64,000 nucleotides of DNA from Xylophilus sp. GOD-11R (GCF_033546935.1 NZ_CP137854.1:1612001-1676000); one strand, 5' to 3'. Numbered from the stretch's first letter, positions 48,311-62,271 are shown. Notes: generated from the letters alone by a model not told the origin. A program made the numbers and translations.

Positions 48311-48339
48311 GTTGCAGCTGCAACCATTGCAGCTACAAT
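48311..48339 (+). promoter_or_regulatory. promoter and palindromic operator for the MarR gene
   Basis: A perfect 14-bp palindrome GTTGCAGCTGCAAC (48311-48324) is followed 15 bases on by a degenerate second copy TTGCAGCTACAA (48327-48338). A sigma70-like promoter overlaps: TTGCAG at 48312 and TACAAT at 48334 with 16 bases between, nine bases before the ATG. This is the expected arrangement for autorepression by a MarR protein, and it may also act on the divergent gloA operon. Confidence 0.65.
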
Positions 48340-48347
48340 CCACGCCC

Positions 48348-48857
48348 ATGTCTGCCGTCGACCTGATTGCCCCCCTTGCGCCCGAGGCGATGCCGGCCGA
48401 TGCCGCGCCGCTGATGCCCACCGGCTGCACCAATGCCAAGCTGCGCCAGCTCACCCGCCGTGTGGGCCAGCACTTCGATGCCGAGGTGGCGCAGTCCGGC
48501 CTCAAGACCACGCAGTATTCGCTGCTGACCACCATCGAATCGCGCGGCCCGGTGCGGGCGGTGGACCTCGCGGCGTCGCTGCACATGACCGCGTCCACGC
48601 TCAGCCGCAACCTGCATGTGCTGGTCGATGCCGGCTGGCTGCAGATCGACGAAGGCCCGGACGCCCGCAGCCGCCTGGTGCGCATCACCGAGGCCGGGCG
48701 CACCCGTCGCCGCGCGGCGCGCGCGCACTGGCGCCGGGCGCAGCAATCGCTGGTGGCGCTGCTCGGCGCGGAGCGGGTGGCGGCGCTGCACACGCTCATC
48801 GACGAAGCGCTGCCGCTGCTGGCGCCGGCGCCCGACGAGCAGCTCGACGACCACTGA
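48348..48857 (+). CDS. MarR-family transcriptional regulator
   Basis: A 169-residue winged-helix regulator. The DNA-binding core is about 58-125 ([57 protein letters not shown]). The N-terminal 30 residues are an unusual Ala/Pro-rich extension. It is 55 bases ahead of an MFS transporter, which it probably represses, and carries its own palindromic operator. The effector is unknown. Confidence 0.9.
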   Translation: MSAVDLIAPLAPEAMPADAAPLMPTGCTNAKLRQLTRRVGQHFDAEVAQSGLKTTQYSLLTTIESRGPVRAVDLAASLHMTASTLSRNLHVLVDAGWLQIDEGPDARSRLVRITEAGRTRRRAARAHWRRAQQSLVALLGAERVAALHTLIDEALPLLAPAPDEQLDDH

Positions 48858-48912
48858 ATCACCGCACGCCCGCGTCCGACCCGACTCTTCATTTCTCCCC
48901 GAAAGGCATCTC

Positions 48913-50217
48913 ATGTTGTCCCGCGACTTTTCTTCCTGGCTGCAGCGCCGGGGCATCCATTACGGCTGGGTGATGGCGGTGGTCACCTTCCTGACCATGC
49001 TCACCATGTCGGCCGCGCTCGGGCTGCCGGGCGCGATGCTGCAGCCGCTGTCCAAGGAATTTGGCTGGACCACGGGCGATATCTCCTCGGTGCTGGCGGT
49101 GCGTTTCGCACTGTTCGGGCTGATGGGGCCTTTCTCGGCGGTGCTGATGGAGCGCTTTGGACTGCGCGCGGTGATGTGCGCGGGGCTGGCGCTGGTGGGT
49201 GGGGGCATGGCGCTGGTCACGCAGGCGTCGCACCTCTGGCAGTTGTTCGTGCTGTGGAGCCTCATGCTGGGCCTGGGCACCGGCCTGACCGCCTTGGTGT
49301 TGGGTGCGGTGGTGGCCAACCGCTGGTTCGTGGCCCGGCGGGGGCTGGTCGTGGGCATTCTCACGGCGAGCGCGGCGACCGGCCAGCTGGCGTTTTTGCC
49401 CTTCGCGGCCTGGATGATCGAGCACTGGGGCTGGCGCTCGGCGGTGGCGCCACTGTTCCTGGGTTGCGCCATCGTCGCGACGCTGGTCTTTCTGTTCGTG
49501 CGCAACCGTCCGGCCGACCTGGGTCTGGCGCCTTACGGCGAAGCGCCGGGCACCGCCCCGGTCGCGCCGCCTGCCGCCGGCAGCATGACCTGGCGCACGC
49601 CTTTCGTGGCGCTGGCCGAGGCCTCGCGCAGCGGCACCTTCTGGGTGCTGGCCGGCACCTTCTTCATTTGCGGGCTGTCGACCAACGGGCTGGTGCAGAC
49701 GCACTTCATCTCGCTGTGCGGCGACAACGGACTGGCGGCGGTGCCGGCGGCGTCGGTGCTGGCCATGATGGGCGCCTTCGATCTGGTCGGCACCATCGCC
49801 TCGGGCTGGCTGTCGGACCGCTACGACTGCCGCAAGCTGCTGTTCTGGTACTACGGACTGCGCGGGCTGTCGCTGTTCTGGCTGCCGCATTCGGGCTTTA
49901 CCTTCTACGGCCTGGGCCTGTTCGCCATCTTCTACGGCCTGGACTGGATCGCCACCGTGCCGCCGACCGTCAAGCTCGCCGGTGCCGCCTTCGGGCCGCA
50001 GAGGGTGGGGCTGGTTTTCGGCTGGGTGTTCGCGGCGCACCAGCTGGGCGCGGCGACGGCGGCCTACGGCGCGGGCTTTTCGCGGACCATGCTGATGAGC
50101 TACACCCCCGCGTTGTATGCGGCCGGCGCCGCCTGCTTGGTCGCGGCGGTCATGGCGCTCGGCGCCCAGCGTGTGGTGCCGCCGCTGGCGGCCGCGCGCA
50201 AGGCGTCGACCGCCTGA
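48913..50217 (+). CDS. MFS transporter
   Basis: A 434-residue, 12-helix major facilitator. The start at 48913 (MLSRDFSSWLQRRGIHYGW) has GAAAGG upstream. HYGWVMAVVTFL and the loop motif ERFGLRAVMCAG between helices 2 and 3 are typical of the oxalate/formate-antiporter-like MFS subgroup, with GWLSDRYDCRKLLFWYYGLRG in the second half. It is likely coexpressed with the MarR gene. The substrate is not apparent. Confidence 0.9.
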   Translation: MLSRDFSSWLQRRGIHYGWVMAVVTFLTMLTMSAALGLPGAMLQPLSKEFGWTTGDISSVLAVRFALFGLMGPFSAVLMERFGLRAVMCAGLALVGGGMALVTQASHLWQLFVLWSLMLGLGTGLTALVLGAVVANRWFVARRGLVVGILTASAATGQLAFLPFAAWMIEHWGWRSAVAPLFLGCAIVATLVFLFVRNRPADLGLAPYGEAPGTAPVAPPAAGSMTWRTPFVALAEASRSGTFWVLAGTFFICGLSTNGLVQTHFISLCGDNGLAAVPAASVLAMMGAFDLVGTIASGWLSDRYDCRKLLFWYYGLRGLSLFWLPHSGFTFYGLGLFAIFYGLDWIATVPPTVKLAGAAFGPQRVGLVFGWVFAAHQLGAATAAYGAGFSRTMLMSYTPALYAAGAACLVAAVMALGAQRVVPPLAAARKASTA

Positions 50218-50221
50218 GACC

Positions 50222-50325
50222 GGGCGATCGAATCGCCCGCACGGCCCGGCGCCGTGCGGTCAGGCGGCCAACCGGTCGGAAATGAAAAAGGCCTGCGATG
50301 TCATGACGACACCGCAGGCCTTTTT
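50222..50325. terminator. two hairpins and a bidirectional terminator between MFS and helicase genes
   Basis: GGGCGAT-cga-ATCGCCC (50222-50238) and GCACGGC-ccggc-GCCGTGC (50239-50257) are followed by a strong terminator at 50285-50325, where AAAAAGGCCTGCG pairs with CGCAGGCCTTTTT around a 15-base loop. A and T tracts on both sides let it serve both convergent genes. Confidence 0.85.
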
Positions 50326-50357
50326 CGATCTTTCGGGATCAGCGTGGCTGGAAGTGA

Positions 50358-52163
50358 TCAGCGACCGAAGCGTCCGCCGCCACCGCCGCCGCTGCGGCCG
50401 CCGTAACCACCACCGCCGCCACCACCACCACCACCGCCGCCGGAGCGACGGCCATAGCCACCGCCGCCGCCATTGCCGCCACCGCCACCGGGGCGACGGC
50501 CGCGACCGGCCATGCTGTCGACGCTGGTGCGCAGCGGATCGGGCTGGCCGGCAGCGCCGACATGGCCGAGCGATTCGGCGCGGCGATGCGCCAACTGGTC
50601 AGCCTGCGAAGGGCTGATGGCGTTGCCGTGGTGGCGCGGCTGGCGCTCCTCGCGCGGCACCGGCGGCTGGAAGTCGCCGCGATCGACCTGGCGCTCGGGG
50701 CGCGGCGGACGGTTTTGCTGCTGGCCGCCGAAATTGCCGCCGCCCTGGCCTTGGCCCTGGCGCGGACCCTGTCCACCACCACCGCCACCACCGTTGCGAC
50801 GACCGCCGCCACCGTTGGGCTGACCGCCACCGTGCGGCTGGCCGCCACGGGCCTGGCCACCGCCGCCGTTCTGGCCGGCCTTGTTGTCGCGGATGCGTTG
50901 CATCATCTCGCTGCGCGCGGCCTTGGCGGCTGCGGCCATGACTTCACGGCTCGGCGGCTTGCCGGCGCCGCCCCAGATGGTCTGGCGGCCCATGGCGATG
51001 GGCTCGGCGCGTTCGCCTTCTTCCGGACCGAAGCCGTCGACGACTTCCACGGCGATCTTCTGCTTGGTGAAGCGTTCGATCTCGTACATGAAGCCTTCCT
51101 CGTCCAGGCACACCAGGCTCACGGCGGCGCCGTCGTTGCCGGCACGGCCGGTACGGCCGATGCGGTGCACGTAGTCTTCGGAGACGTTCGGGATTTCGTA
51201 GTTGACGACGTGCGGCAGCTCGTCGATGTCGATGCCGCGCGCGGCGATGTCGGTGGCCACGAGCGCGCGGATGTCGCCGCTCTTGAAGCCGGCCAGCGCC
51301 TGCGTGCGGGCCGACTGGCTCTTGTTGCCGTGCAGCGCCATGGCGCTGATGCCGTTCTTCTCCAGAAACTCGGCCACGTTGTTGGCGCCGAACTTGGTGC
51401 GGGTGAAGACCAGCACCTGGCTCCAGTTGTGCTGGTTGATGATGTGCGCGAGCAGCGCCTTCTTCTTGCCGCGGCCGACCGGGTGGATCACCTGGGTGAT
51501 GCGCTGCACGGTGGTGTTGGCCGGCGTCACCTGGATGCTTTGCGGGTTGCGCAGCAGGCCGTTGGCGAGTTCACGGATCTCGTCGCTGAAGGTGGCCGAG
51601 AACAGCAGGCTCTGCTTTTCACGGGGCACCAGGGCGAGGATCTTCTTCACGTCGTGGATGAAGCCCATGTCGAGCATGCGGTCGGCTTCGTCGAGGATCA
51701 GCACCTGGACCGTGGACAGATCGAGATGGCCCTGCTGCTGCAGGTCGAGCAGGCGGCCGGGGGTGGCCACGAGGATGTCGACGCCGCTGCGGATGCGGTC
51801 GATCTGGGGATTCATGCCGACGCCGCCGAAGATGACGGTGGAGTTCAGCTTGAGGTACTTGCCGTAGGTGCGGACCGATTCCTCGACCTGGGCCGCGAGT
51901 TCCCGGGTGGGGGTGAGCACCAGGGCGCGCACGCCCTTGTTGCCGTGGCGGTTGCGCGGAGCCTCGCCTTCGGAGAGGCGCTGCAGCAGCGGCAGGGTGA
52001 AGGCGGCGGTCTTGCCGGTACCGGTCTGGGCGCCGGCCAGGAGGTCGTGGCCTGCGAGCACGGCGGGAATGGCCTGTGCCTGGATGGGCGTGGGGCTGGT
52101 GTAGCCCTGTTCGTTGACCGCTTGCAGGATGGCCGGGGCCAGATTCAGTTCGTCAAAAGTCAT
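50358..52163 (-). CDS. rhlE: DEAD-box RNA helicase, RhlE type
   Basis: A 601-residue helicase. Q-motif [14 protein letters not shown], motif I AQTGTGKT, Ia [38 protein letters not shown] and [12 protein letters not shown] are all intact in residues 1-370. The last 170 residues are low-complexity Gly/Arg/Gln/Asn, ending in a run of about a dozen Gly and RGG-like pieces, which should bind RNA and may promote condensates. The ATG at 52163 is preferred over one 42 bases upstream. About 250 bases of untranslated leader separate it from the next gene. The tail is encoded by tri-nucleotide (CCG/CCA) repeats that may vary in length. Confidence 0.93.
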   Translation of the reverse strand: MTFDELNLAPAILQAVNEQGYTSPTPIQAQAIPAVLAGHDLLAGAQTGTGKTAAFTLPLLQRLSEGEAPRNRHGNKGVRALVLTPTRELAAQVEESVRTYGKYLKLNSTVIFGGVGMNPQIDRIRSGVDILVATPGRLLDLQQQGHLDLSTVQVLILDEADRMLDMGFIHDVKKILALVPREKQSLLFSATFSDEIRELANGLLRNPQSIQVTPANTTVQRITQVIHPVGRGKKKALLAHIINQHNWSQVLVFTRTKFGANNVAEFLEKNGISAMALHGNKSQSARTQALAGFKSGDIRALVATDIAARGIDIDELPHVVNYEIPNVSEDYVHRIGRTGRAGNDGAAVSLVCLDEEGFMYEIERFTKQKIAVEVVDGFGPEEGERAEPIAMGRQTIWGGAGKPPSREVMAAAAKAARSEMMQRIRDNKAGQNGGGGQARGGQPHGGGQPNGGGGRRNGGGGGGGQGPRQGQGQGGGNFGGQQQNRPPRPERQVDRGDFQPPVPREERQPRHHGNAISPSQADQLAHRRAESLGHVGAAGQPDPLRTSVDSMAGRGRRPGGGGGNGGGGGYGRRSGGGGGGGGGGGGYGGRSGGGGGGRFGR

Positions 52164-52414
52164 GGTGTGGTGCCCAAGCAGGGCACGGAGACATCGGCCT
52201 GCCACGGTGCTGATGTAAGCAAGGGGCCAGTCTGAGGCTGATGTGTCTTCGAGATCGGGAGCCGGAAGGCGTCGTGACTTGCCTTCCTTGTCCCCGGCAG
52301 GTTGCCGGCGCCGTGGGTAACTGTGCCCGGCGGCGAATGGTCATTGTCGCATGAACCCACTGCCGCGCGACGTTGCGCAGGCCCGGTCTGTGCAATTGCC
52401 TTGGTTCGAGTGGC
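52164..52414. other. 251-bp gene-free leader region before the helicase gene
   Basis: No convincing open frame on either strand. It is less GC-rich than its neighbours at the 52330-52414 end. I see no clear terminator for the upstream minus-strand gene. A long leader would be in keeping with cold-regulated helicase genes, but no specific cold-shock box could be identified by eye. Confidence 0.4.
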
Positions 52415-53116
52415 TTACGACGGCTTGCATTCGGGTTTTTGGTTGGAAAAATTGCGCCACTGCAGCGGCGTGATGAAGTTGCAAGCCTCATTGGCACGAT
52501 GCAGGCAGGCGAGATCGCCGACCAGCGTGGCCCGCCAAGGCCCCGCCTCCTTGAACATGATGCTGCAGGTTCGGCTGCGCTCCGCGCGACTGCAGAACTC
52601 GTCGCAGCGTTGGTGGACGAGCATCAGATCGATGAACGCGGATCGGGCCATGTCCCGTGGCAGGTCGGGCAAGACCTCGCAGAGCTGGCGCGTCACGGTG
52701 CTCAACGAGTCACGTTCGATCCAGGTTGCACCGATCGCCTCGGCGAGCCGCCGCAAATCATGCAGGTAGCCGCGCAATGCGGTGTCCATCGGGGTCAGCC
52801 GGGGCAGTGCCGCTACGGCGCGGCGTACCAATGGCAGACCTCTTTGGTTTCGCAGCGCTCCCGAACTGGCCGCTTGCGCCGAGGCCCGCGCGGTCGGTAG
52901 CGCGAAGAAGGCCGACAGATTGCGGTCCACCTGCGACAGCGCCCATTTGGCGTCGACGTCGGACATGTTGAACACGAGTTGCCAAAGTTCGTTGGGCATC
53001 AGTTCGTAGGATGCCCTCGCAGCGCTGTCCGAGCAGCTGGGTGCGGTGTCTTCATCGGCCGACGAGGCCGCGGTGGATGGAGGCAGGGAAGTGCCGGAGG
53101 TGACGGATGGCAGCAT
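52415..53116 (-). CDS. hypothetical protein with an F-box-like segment
   Basis: A 233-residue protein from the ATG at 53116. The first 37 residues are Ser/Thr/Ala-rich and disordered-looking with no signal peptide. Residues about 38-72 (ELMPNELWQLVFNMSD, then WALSQVDRNLSAFF) follow the F-box consensus LPxELLxxIFxxLxxxDLxxLSxVxRxLxxL. The rest is helical with five cysteines (DEFCSRAERSRTCSIMF) and no recognised repeat. F-box proteins in plant-associated bacteria are usually secreted effectors; that role is only an inference. Base composition is noticeably more even than its neighbours. It lies 17 bases after a small membrane-protein gene. Confidence 0.6.
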   Translation of the reverse strand: MLPSVTSGTSLPPSTAASSADEDTAPSCSDSAARASYELMPNELWQLVFNMSDVDAKWALSQVDRNLSAFFALPTARASAQAASSGALRNQRGLPLVRRAVAALPRLTPMDTALRGYLHDLRRLAEAIGATWIERDSLSTVTRQLCEVLPDLPRDMARSAFIDLMLVHQRCDEFCSRAERSRTCSIMFKEAGPWRATLVGDLACLHRANEACNFITPLQWRNFSNQKPECKPS

Positions 53117-53133
53117 GGCAGGCAGGGCTCGAT

Positions 53134-53436
53134 TCAGGGTATCGCCACGGCGTAGGGGATATCGAACAGGGGAGCCTCCTCGGGCTGTTGCCGAGGCCCT
53201 TCGGCGTGGACCTGGTGTTGGGACTTGTACCACTGGTAGCCCCGATATGCGCCCATGCCGGCCAGCATGGTCAGTGCCGGTACCGCCACGATAGCGGCGG
53301 TGACCATGGTCACGGTGGAGTGCAGCTGGTCGCTCGCTACCTGGTCTTCGGTGAGGTTCGAAGTGAGGTTGTTGTCGTGGACGGCCCAACTGGCGGTGGC
53401 GGTGGCGAAGGAGGTGGATGAGAGGTTGGGGATCAC
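53134..53436 (-). CDS. small single-span membrane protein, unknown function
   Basis: About 100 residues from a GTG at 53436 (another GTG at 53472 is possible; neither has a good Shine-Dalgarno). The N-terminal 40 residues are Ser/Thr/Asn-rich, one membrane helix follows (VTMVTAAIVAVPALTMLAGMG, about 44-63), then a charged tail with HQVHAEGPRQQPEEAPLF. I recognise no family. It is directly upstream of the F-box-like gene in the same direction and probably cotranscribed. Confidence 0.5.
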   Translation of the reverse strand: MIPNLSSTSFATATASWAVHDNNLTSNLTEDQVASDQLHSTVTMVTAAIVAVPALTMLAGMGAYRGYQWYKSQHQVHAEGPRQQPEEAPLFDIPYAVAIP

Positions 53437-53653
53437 AATGGCCGCTTTCGTGGAAGGTGGACGCCGGCGCACCGGCGGGGTGACAGACCTGCGTATGCTG
53501 GCCTGTCGTCCGGCAGCCGTCGGCCGGCAGGCGCAGCGCCTGCCGTCAAGCCGAACGTGGCCTTTTCTGCATCGGCCTGCCAGCGCGGATAATCCGGTGG
53601 TTTGGCCGGTGCATTTCCTTCACCGCGCCGCCTCTCTCATCTCTGCACACGAC

Positions 53654-55315
<1,662 letters not shown>

Positions 55316-55376
55316 TCGTGACCACCGGGGTCAGAGCGCAGGCCTGAGCGGGCCGGCAGACCCCGCAACCTACTTC

Positions 55377-56756
55377 ATGAACCACGCTGCCGCCGTGCCA
55401 CCTGCCCGCAATCCTCTGGACCTGTGCATCGACGATGCCGTCTCCCACGCCGGGATCCTGATGGCCGAGCTGGTCGCACGCGCACGACGCAGCCTGTATG
55501 AAGCAGCCTTGCGGCCCGGCAACCAGGGCGAGGCCGCAGCGGCCGCCACCCAGGCGCGCCAGGCACTCGGCGACAAGGCCGGTTTTTTCGAAGACCAGTT
55601 CGGCGCCGCGTTGCTGGCAGCCATGCGGCATCCCCAGCCCGACATCGCCGACGGCTACCGGGACGCGCTGGACGTGTCGCGCCCGGTGCTCGACGCGCCG
55701 CTGGCGGAGTTCTCGGCCCTGGCCGATACCGCCATGGGCATGACCGAGGCGCTGGCCGGCATCAACCCGCTCACGCCGGAATGCGTGGTGCAGGCCCTCC
55801 ATGCGGTGGCAGTAGCCGCCGGTCCGAGCGACCTGGTCGGCGAGTTGTGGATGCGCCATTTCTGCCAGGTGCTCGGGTTCGAGCTGGCAGACGAATACCG
55901 GCGGCTGTCGCAGATCCTGCGCGGCCACCTCGCGCCGCGCGAAGACTCGGTGCTGGTGGTGGACGAGCATTCCGTCGCCGACGCGCTGGCACTGCTGGAG
56001 ACCTCGGTCGAACGCGCCGACGGCGTTGCGCGTGCGGCCAGCCCGAGCGACGCGGCACGGCGCATCTCGGCCGACATCGCCACCTGGCCCGAAATGCAGA
56101 ACGTGCCGGACACGATCCGCGATTTTGTGCTCGGTCCCTGGTCCGAGGTCATCGCGCAGGCGGAAGCGCACGCCGGCAACGCCGAAGGGCCGCCGAGCGA
56201 TCCGGACGGCTACCTGGCGCTGGTGCGTCCGCTGTTTTGGAGCGCGCAGCCGACACTCGGGCGCGCCGACATCCAGCGGCTGCTGGTCACCGTGCCTTCG
56301 CTGCTGTCGCGGCTGAGGTCCGGCCTGCAGAGCATCGGCTACCCGGCCGAGCAGGCGGCCGACTTCTTCCAGATGCTCGACGACCTGCACGGCGTGGCCG
56401 CGCGGGCTGCCGGCAGTTCATTCGCCATGCGCCGACAACCACGTGCCCACGGTGCCGCCACCGAAGGCCTGCCGGCGCCGCTGCAGGCCACGGCGGTGCC
56501 GTCGGAGGACATCGGCGCGCCCGCGGTCGCCACCGTCTCGCCGGCTGCGGCCTCGCAGGTGCTGCAGCTCGGGGCGCAGCTCGCGGCGTGGGAAGGTGGC
56601 CGCTGGGTGCGCTGGGAACTCGTGTGGATGAGCCCCAAGGGCAAGTTGCTGATGTTCAGCACCGAAGACGGCGAAGTCGACAGCCTGAGCCGCGCCGGCT
56701 GCATCCGCCGCATCGTGGAGCAGCGCATGCACGTCATTCCCGACATCGCCTTCTGA
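55377..56756 (+). CDS. DUF1631 family protein
   Basis: A 459-residue protein. The N-terminal NPLDLCIDDAVSHAGILMAELV and the C-terminal QLGAQLAAWEGGRWVRWELVWMSPKGKLLMFSTEDGE, here given as its two recognisable parts, match DUF1631, whose C-terminus resembles a PilZ-like barrel (W...L.W.SP.G..ylF). This member is shorter than the usual 700 or more residues, with a compact middle. No function is established; a c-di-GMP-related role has been suggested only by fold resemblance. It follows ettA and is convergent with fghA. Confidence 0.75.
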   Translation: MNHAAAVPPARNPLDLCIDDAVSHAGILMAELVARARRSLYEAALRPGNQGEAAAAATQARQALGDKAGFFEDQFGAALLAAMRHPQPDIADGYRDALDVSRPVLDAPLAEFSALADTAMGMTEALAGINPLTPECVVQALHAVAVAAGPSDLVGELWMRHFCQVLGFELADEYRRLSQILRGHLAPREDSVLVVDEHSVADALALLETSVERADGVARAASPSDAARRISADIATWPEMQNVPDTIRDFVLGPWSEVIAQAEAHAGNAEGPPSDPDGYLALVRPLFWSAQPTLGRADIQRLLVTVPSLLSRLRSGLQSIGYPAEQAADFFQMLDDLHGVAARAAGSSFAMRRQPRAHGAATEGLPAPLQATAVPSEDIGAPAVATVSPAAASQVLQLGAQLAAWEGGRWVRWELVWMSPKGKLLMFSTEDGEVDSLSRAGCIRRIVEQRMHVIPDIAF

Positions 56757-56790
56757 CGGGCGATGCCGGCACCGCCCACCCGGGCGGCGC

Positions 56791-57654
56791 TCAGTCGAGC
56801 AGGGCGGCGGCGTGGTGGGCCAGGTGGTCCTCGACGAAGCTTTGTATGAAGTAATAGCCGTGGTCGTAGCCGGGCTGGCGCCGAAGCGTCAGCGGCTGCG
56901 CGACGTGCTGGCAGGCTTCTTCGAACGCAGCTGGGAACAGCTGGTCGGCCAGGAATTTGTCGTCCAGGCCCTGGTCGATAAGGATGCCCGCGGGGTAGGG
57001 CGCCGTCGCTTGCGAACGCATGAGCGCGCTGGCGTCGTGTTCGAGCCACCGGGCCCGGTCCTGGCCGAGATAGCCGCCGAAGGCTTTTTGGCCCCAGGGG
57101 CACTGGCTCGGCGCGCAGATCGGCGCGAAGGCCGACACCGAGCGGAATACGCCCGGGTGGCGCAAGGCGAGCGTCAGGGCACCATGGCCGCCCATCGAAT
57201 GGCCGAACACGCCGAGCTTGCCAGGCTGCAGCGGCAGCGTTTCGGCCAGCAGGGGCAGGAGCTCGGCCATCAGGTAGCTTTCCATGCGCCAGCGCTCGGC
57301 CCAGGGCGCCTCGGTGGCGTCGAGATAGAAGCCGGCGCCGGTGCCGAAGTCCCAGTCGGCGTCCTGCCCTGGCACGTCCGTACCGCGCGGGCTGGTGTCC
57401 GGCGCGATCAGCGCGATGCCGTGGCGGGCCGCGAAGCGCTGGGCGCCGGCTTTCACCATGAAGGTTTCCTCGGTGCAGGTCAGGCCGGCCAGAAACACCA
57501 GGGCAGGCACCGGCGCGGTCGATGCCTGTGGCGGCAGGTAGACCGAGAACTTCATCGGCAGGTCGATCTCGCGCGAGGCGTGGCGATAGAAGCGCTGCTC
57601 GCCGCCGAAGCAGCCGTGGGACGAGATCAGTTCGTGGGAGGAGGGCGTGGCCAT
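56791..57654 (-). CDS. fghA: S-formylglutathione hydrolase
   Basis: A 287-residue esterase-D-type alpha/beta hydrolase that releases formate and glutathione. The nucleophile is in FGHSMGGHGALT; ALVFLAGLTCTEETF, PDTSPRG and the histidine region GYDHGYYFIQSFVEDHL are conserved. The ATG at 57654 follows the frmA stop by 14 bases, so the two form the glutathione-dependent formaldehyde-detoxification operon. Confidence 0.95.
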   Translation of the reverse strand: MATPSSHELISSHGCFGGEQRFYRHASREIDLPMKFSVYLPPQASTAPVPALVFLAGLTCTEETFMVKAGAQRFAARHGIALIAPDTSPRGTDVPGQDADWDFGTGAGFYLDATEAPWAERWRMESYLMAELLPLLAETLPLQPGKLGVFGHSMGGHGALTLALRHPGVFRSVSAFAPICAPSQCPWGQKAFGGYLGQDRARWLEHDASALMRSQATAPYPAGILIDQGLDDKFLADQLFPAAFEEACQHVAQPLTLRRQPGYDHGYYFIQSFVEDHLAHHAAALLD

Positions 57655-57668
57655 GGCGCGCAGCTTCT

Positions 57669-60540
<2,872 letters not shown>

Positions 60541-60541
<1 letters not shown>

Positions 60542-60566
60542 AAAAAGCCCGCCGGGCGGCGGGCTT
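60541..60566 (-). terminator. Rho-independent terminator after gltA
   Basis: On the minus strand AAGCCCGCC and GGCGGGCTT form a 9-bp stem with a four-base loop followed by six T. It lies 20 bases after the gltA stop and should end the sdh-gltA transcript. The plus strand has no comparable T-run. Confidence 0.85.
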
Positions 60567-60586
60567 CGGTGAGGCGACGCTGTCGA

Positions 60587-61897
60587 TCAGCGCTGTGCCA
60601 ACGGCTTGACCTCGCGGCGCTCGGAGCCCACGAACAACTGACGCGGACGGCCGATCTTGTACTCGGGGTCGGCGATCATTTCGTTGAGCTGGGCGATCCA
60701 GCCGACGGTGCGCGCCAGGGCGAACACGGCGGTGAACAGCGGCACCGGGATGCCGATGGCGCGCTGCACGATGCCGGAGTAGAAATCGACGTTCGGGTAG
60801 AGCTTGCGGGAGACGAAGTATTCGTCTTCCAGCGCGATCTTTTCCAGAGCGACGGCGATCTTGAGCAGCGGGTCGTTTTCGAGGCCCAGCTCGGCCAGCA
60901 CTTCCTTGCAGGTTTCCTGCATGAGCTTGGCGCGCGGGTCGTAGTTCTTGTACACGCGGTGGCCGAAGCCCATCAGCTTGACGCCGGAGGACTTGTCCTT
61001 CACCTTGGCGATGAAGTCGCCGATCTTGTCGACGCCGCCCATGTCCTGGATTTCCTGGAGCATGTTCAGGCAGGCTTCGTTGGCACCGCCGTGGGCCGGG
61101 CCCCAGAGGCAGGCCACGCCGGCGGCGATGGCTGCGAACGGGTTGGTGCCCGACGAGCCGCACAGGCGCACGGTCGAGGTGGAAGCGTTCTGCTCGTGGT
61201 CGGCGTGCAGGATGAAGATGCGGTCGAGCGCCTTCTCCAGCACCGGGCTCACCTTGTAAGGCTCGCAAGGCGTCGCGAACATCATGTGCAGGAAGTTGCC
61301 GGCGTAGCTCAGCTCGTTCTTGGGGTACATGAAAGGTTGGCCGATGCTGTACTTGTAGGCCATGGCGACCAGCGTCGGCATCTTCGCGATCAGGCGGATC
61401 GCGGCGATCTCGCGGTGCTCGGGGTTATTGATGTCGGTGCTGTCGTGATAGAAGGCCGACAGGCCGCCCACCAGGCCGGTCATGACCGCCATGGGGTGCG
61501 CGTCGCGGCGGAAGCCCCGCAGGAAGAACTGCATCTGCTCGTTGACCATCGTGTGATGGGTCACGAGGTCGTTGAACTGCTCCTTCTTGGACGCGTTCGG
61601 CAGTTCGCCGTAGAGCAGCAGGTGACAGGTTTCGAGGTAATCGCAGTTGGTGGCCAGCTGTTCGATCGGGTAGCCGCGATAGAGCAATTCGCCCTTGTCG
61701 CCGTCGATGTAGGTGATGCCGGACTGGCAGGCGGCGGTCGACAGGAAACCCGGGTCGTAGGTGAACATGCCGGTCTGCGCATACAGCTTGCGGATGTCGA
61801 TCACGTCCGGGCCGATGCTGCCGGCATAGACCGGCAGCTCCACGCTGGGGCTGCCATTGGTGAACGACAGGGTGGCTTTGTTGTCTGCTAGCTTCAT
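60587..61897 (-). CDS. gltA: type II citrate synthase
   Basis: A 436-residue citrate synthase that condenses acetyl-CoA and oxaloacetate. Active-site regions are [26 protein letters not shown] and [13 protein letters not shown] with both catalytic His, and PNVDFYSGI with the catalytic Asp. The ATG at 61897 ([12 protein letters not shown]) follows AAGGAAG. It is the last gene of the sdhA-sdhB-sdhE-gltA cluster, 95 bases after sdhE. The acetyl-CoA comes from the PDH operon at the other end of the window. Confidence 0.96.
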   Translation of the reverse strand: MKLADNKATLSFTNGSPSVELPVYAGSIGPDVIDIRKLYAQTGMFTYDPGFLSTAACQSGITYIDGDKGELLYRGYPIEQLATNCDYLETCHLLLYGELPNASKKEQFNDLVTHHTMVNEQMQFFLRGFRRDAHPMAVMTGLVGGLSAFYHDSTDINNPEHREIAAIRLIAKMPTLVAMAYKYSIGQPFMYPKNELSYAGNFLHMMFATPCEPYKVSPVLEKALDRIFILHADHEQNASTSTVRLCGSSGTNPFAAIAAGVACLWGPAHGGANEACLNMLQEIQDMGGVDKIGDFIAKVKDKSSGVKLMGFGHRVYKNYDPRAKLMQETCKEVLAELGLENDPLLKIAVALEKIALEDEYFVSRKLYPNVDFYSGIVQRAIGIPVPLFTAVFALARTVGWIAQLNEMIADPEYKIGRPRQLFVGSERREVKPLAQR

Positions 61898-61992
61898 GTG
61901 CTTCCTTGGGTTAATGCCTCGTCTCCGGAAACCCGGGTTGGGGGCTAGTCTTTCATGAACACCTGGGAGGGCCGTGCAGGACAAGCGCCTGC

Positions 61993-62271
61993 TCAGACCC
62001 TCAACATCCTCAAGACATCGAGCGCTTCCGGCGTGGCGGTCGCGCCCTCGGGCTGCTTGCGGCCCATGAGCAGGTCCATCAGATCGTGGTCCGACAGATC
62101 CATCAGTTGTGTCATGCCGCGTGCCTGCCGCACGGTGAGCGTGTCGGCGTGGCGGGCGAAGAAGCGCTCGATGAACAGGTCGTTCTCGAGCAGGCCGCGC
62201 CGGCAGCGCCAGCGCAGCTTGCTGAGCGAACGCTCGTCGACGAGCGCTTCGTCCGGCACGGCTTGCATCAC
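61993..62271 (-). CDS. sdhE: FAD assembly factor SdhE
   Basis: A small protein of about 91 residues that flavinylates SdhA. The family signature [20 protein letters not shown] lies at about 19-38, followed by [14 protein letters not shown]. The frame starts with GTG-ATG, so the ATG at 62268 is the probable start. It sits 16 bases after sdhB and before gltA. Confidence 0.93.
   Translation of the reverse strand: MMQAVPDEALVDERSLSKLRWRCRRGLLENDLFIERFFARHADTLTVRQARGMTQLMDLSDHDLMDLLMGRKQPEGATATPEALDVLRMLRV

Noticed and set aside
53473..53653. Possible hrp-type (PIP-box) promoter upstream of the F-box-like pair
   Set aside because: I looked for TTCG-N16-TTCG on the minus strand and found no pair with the right spacing.
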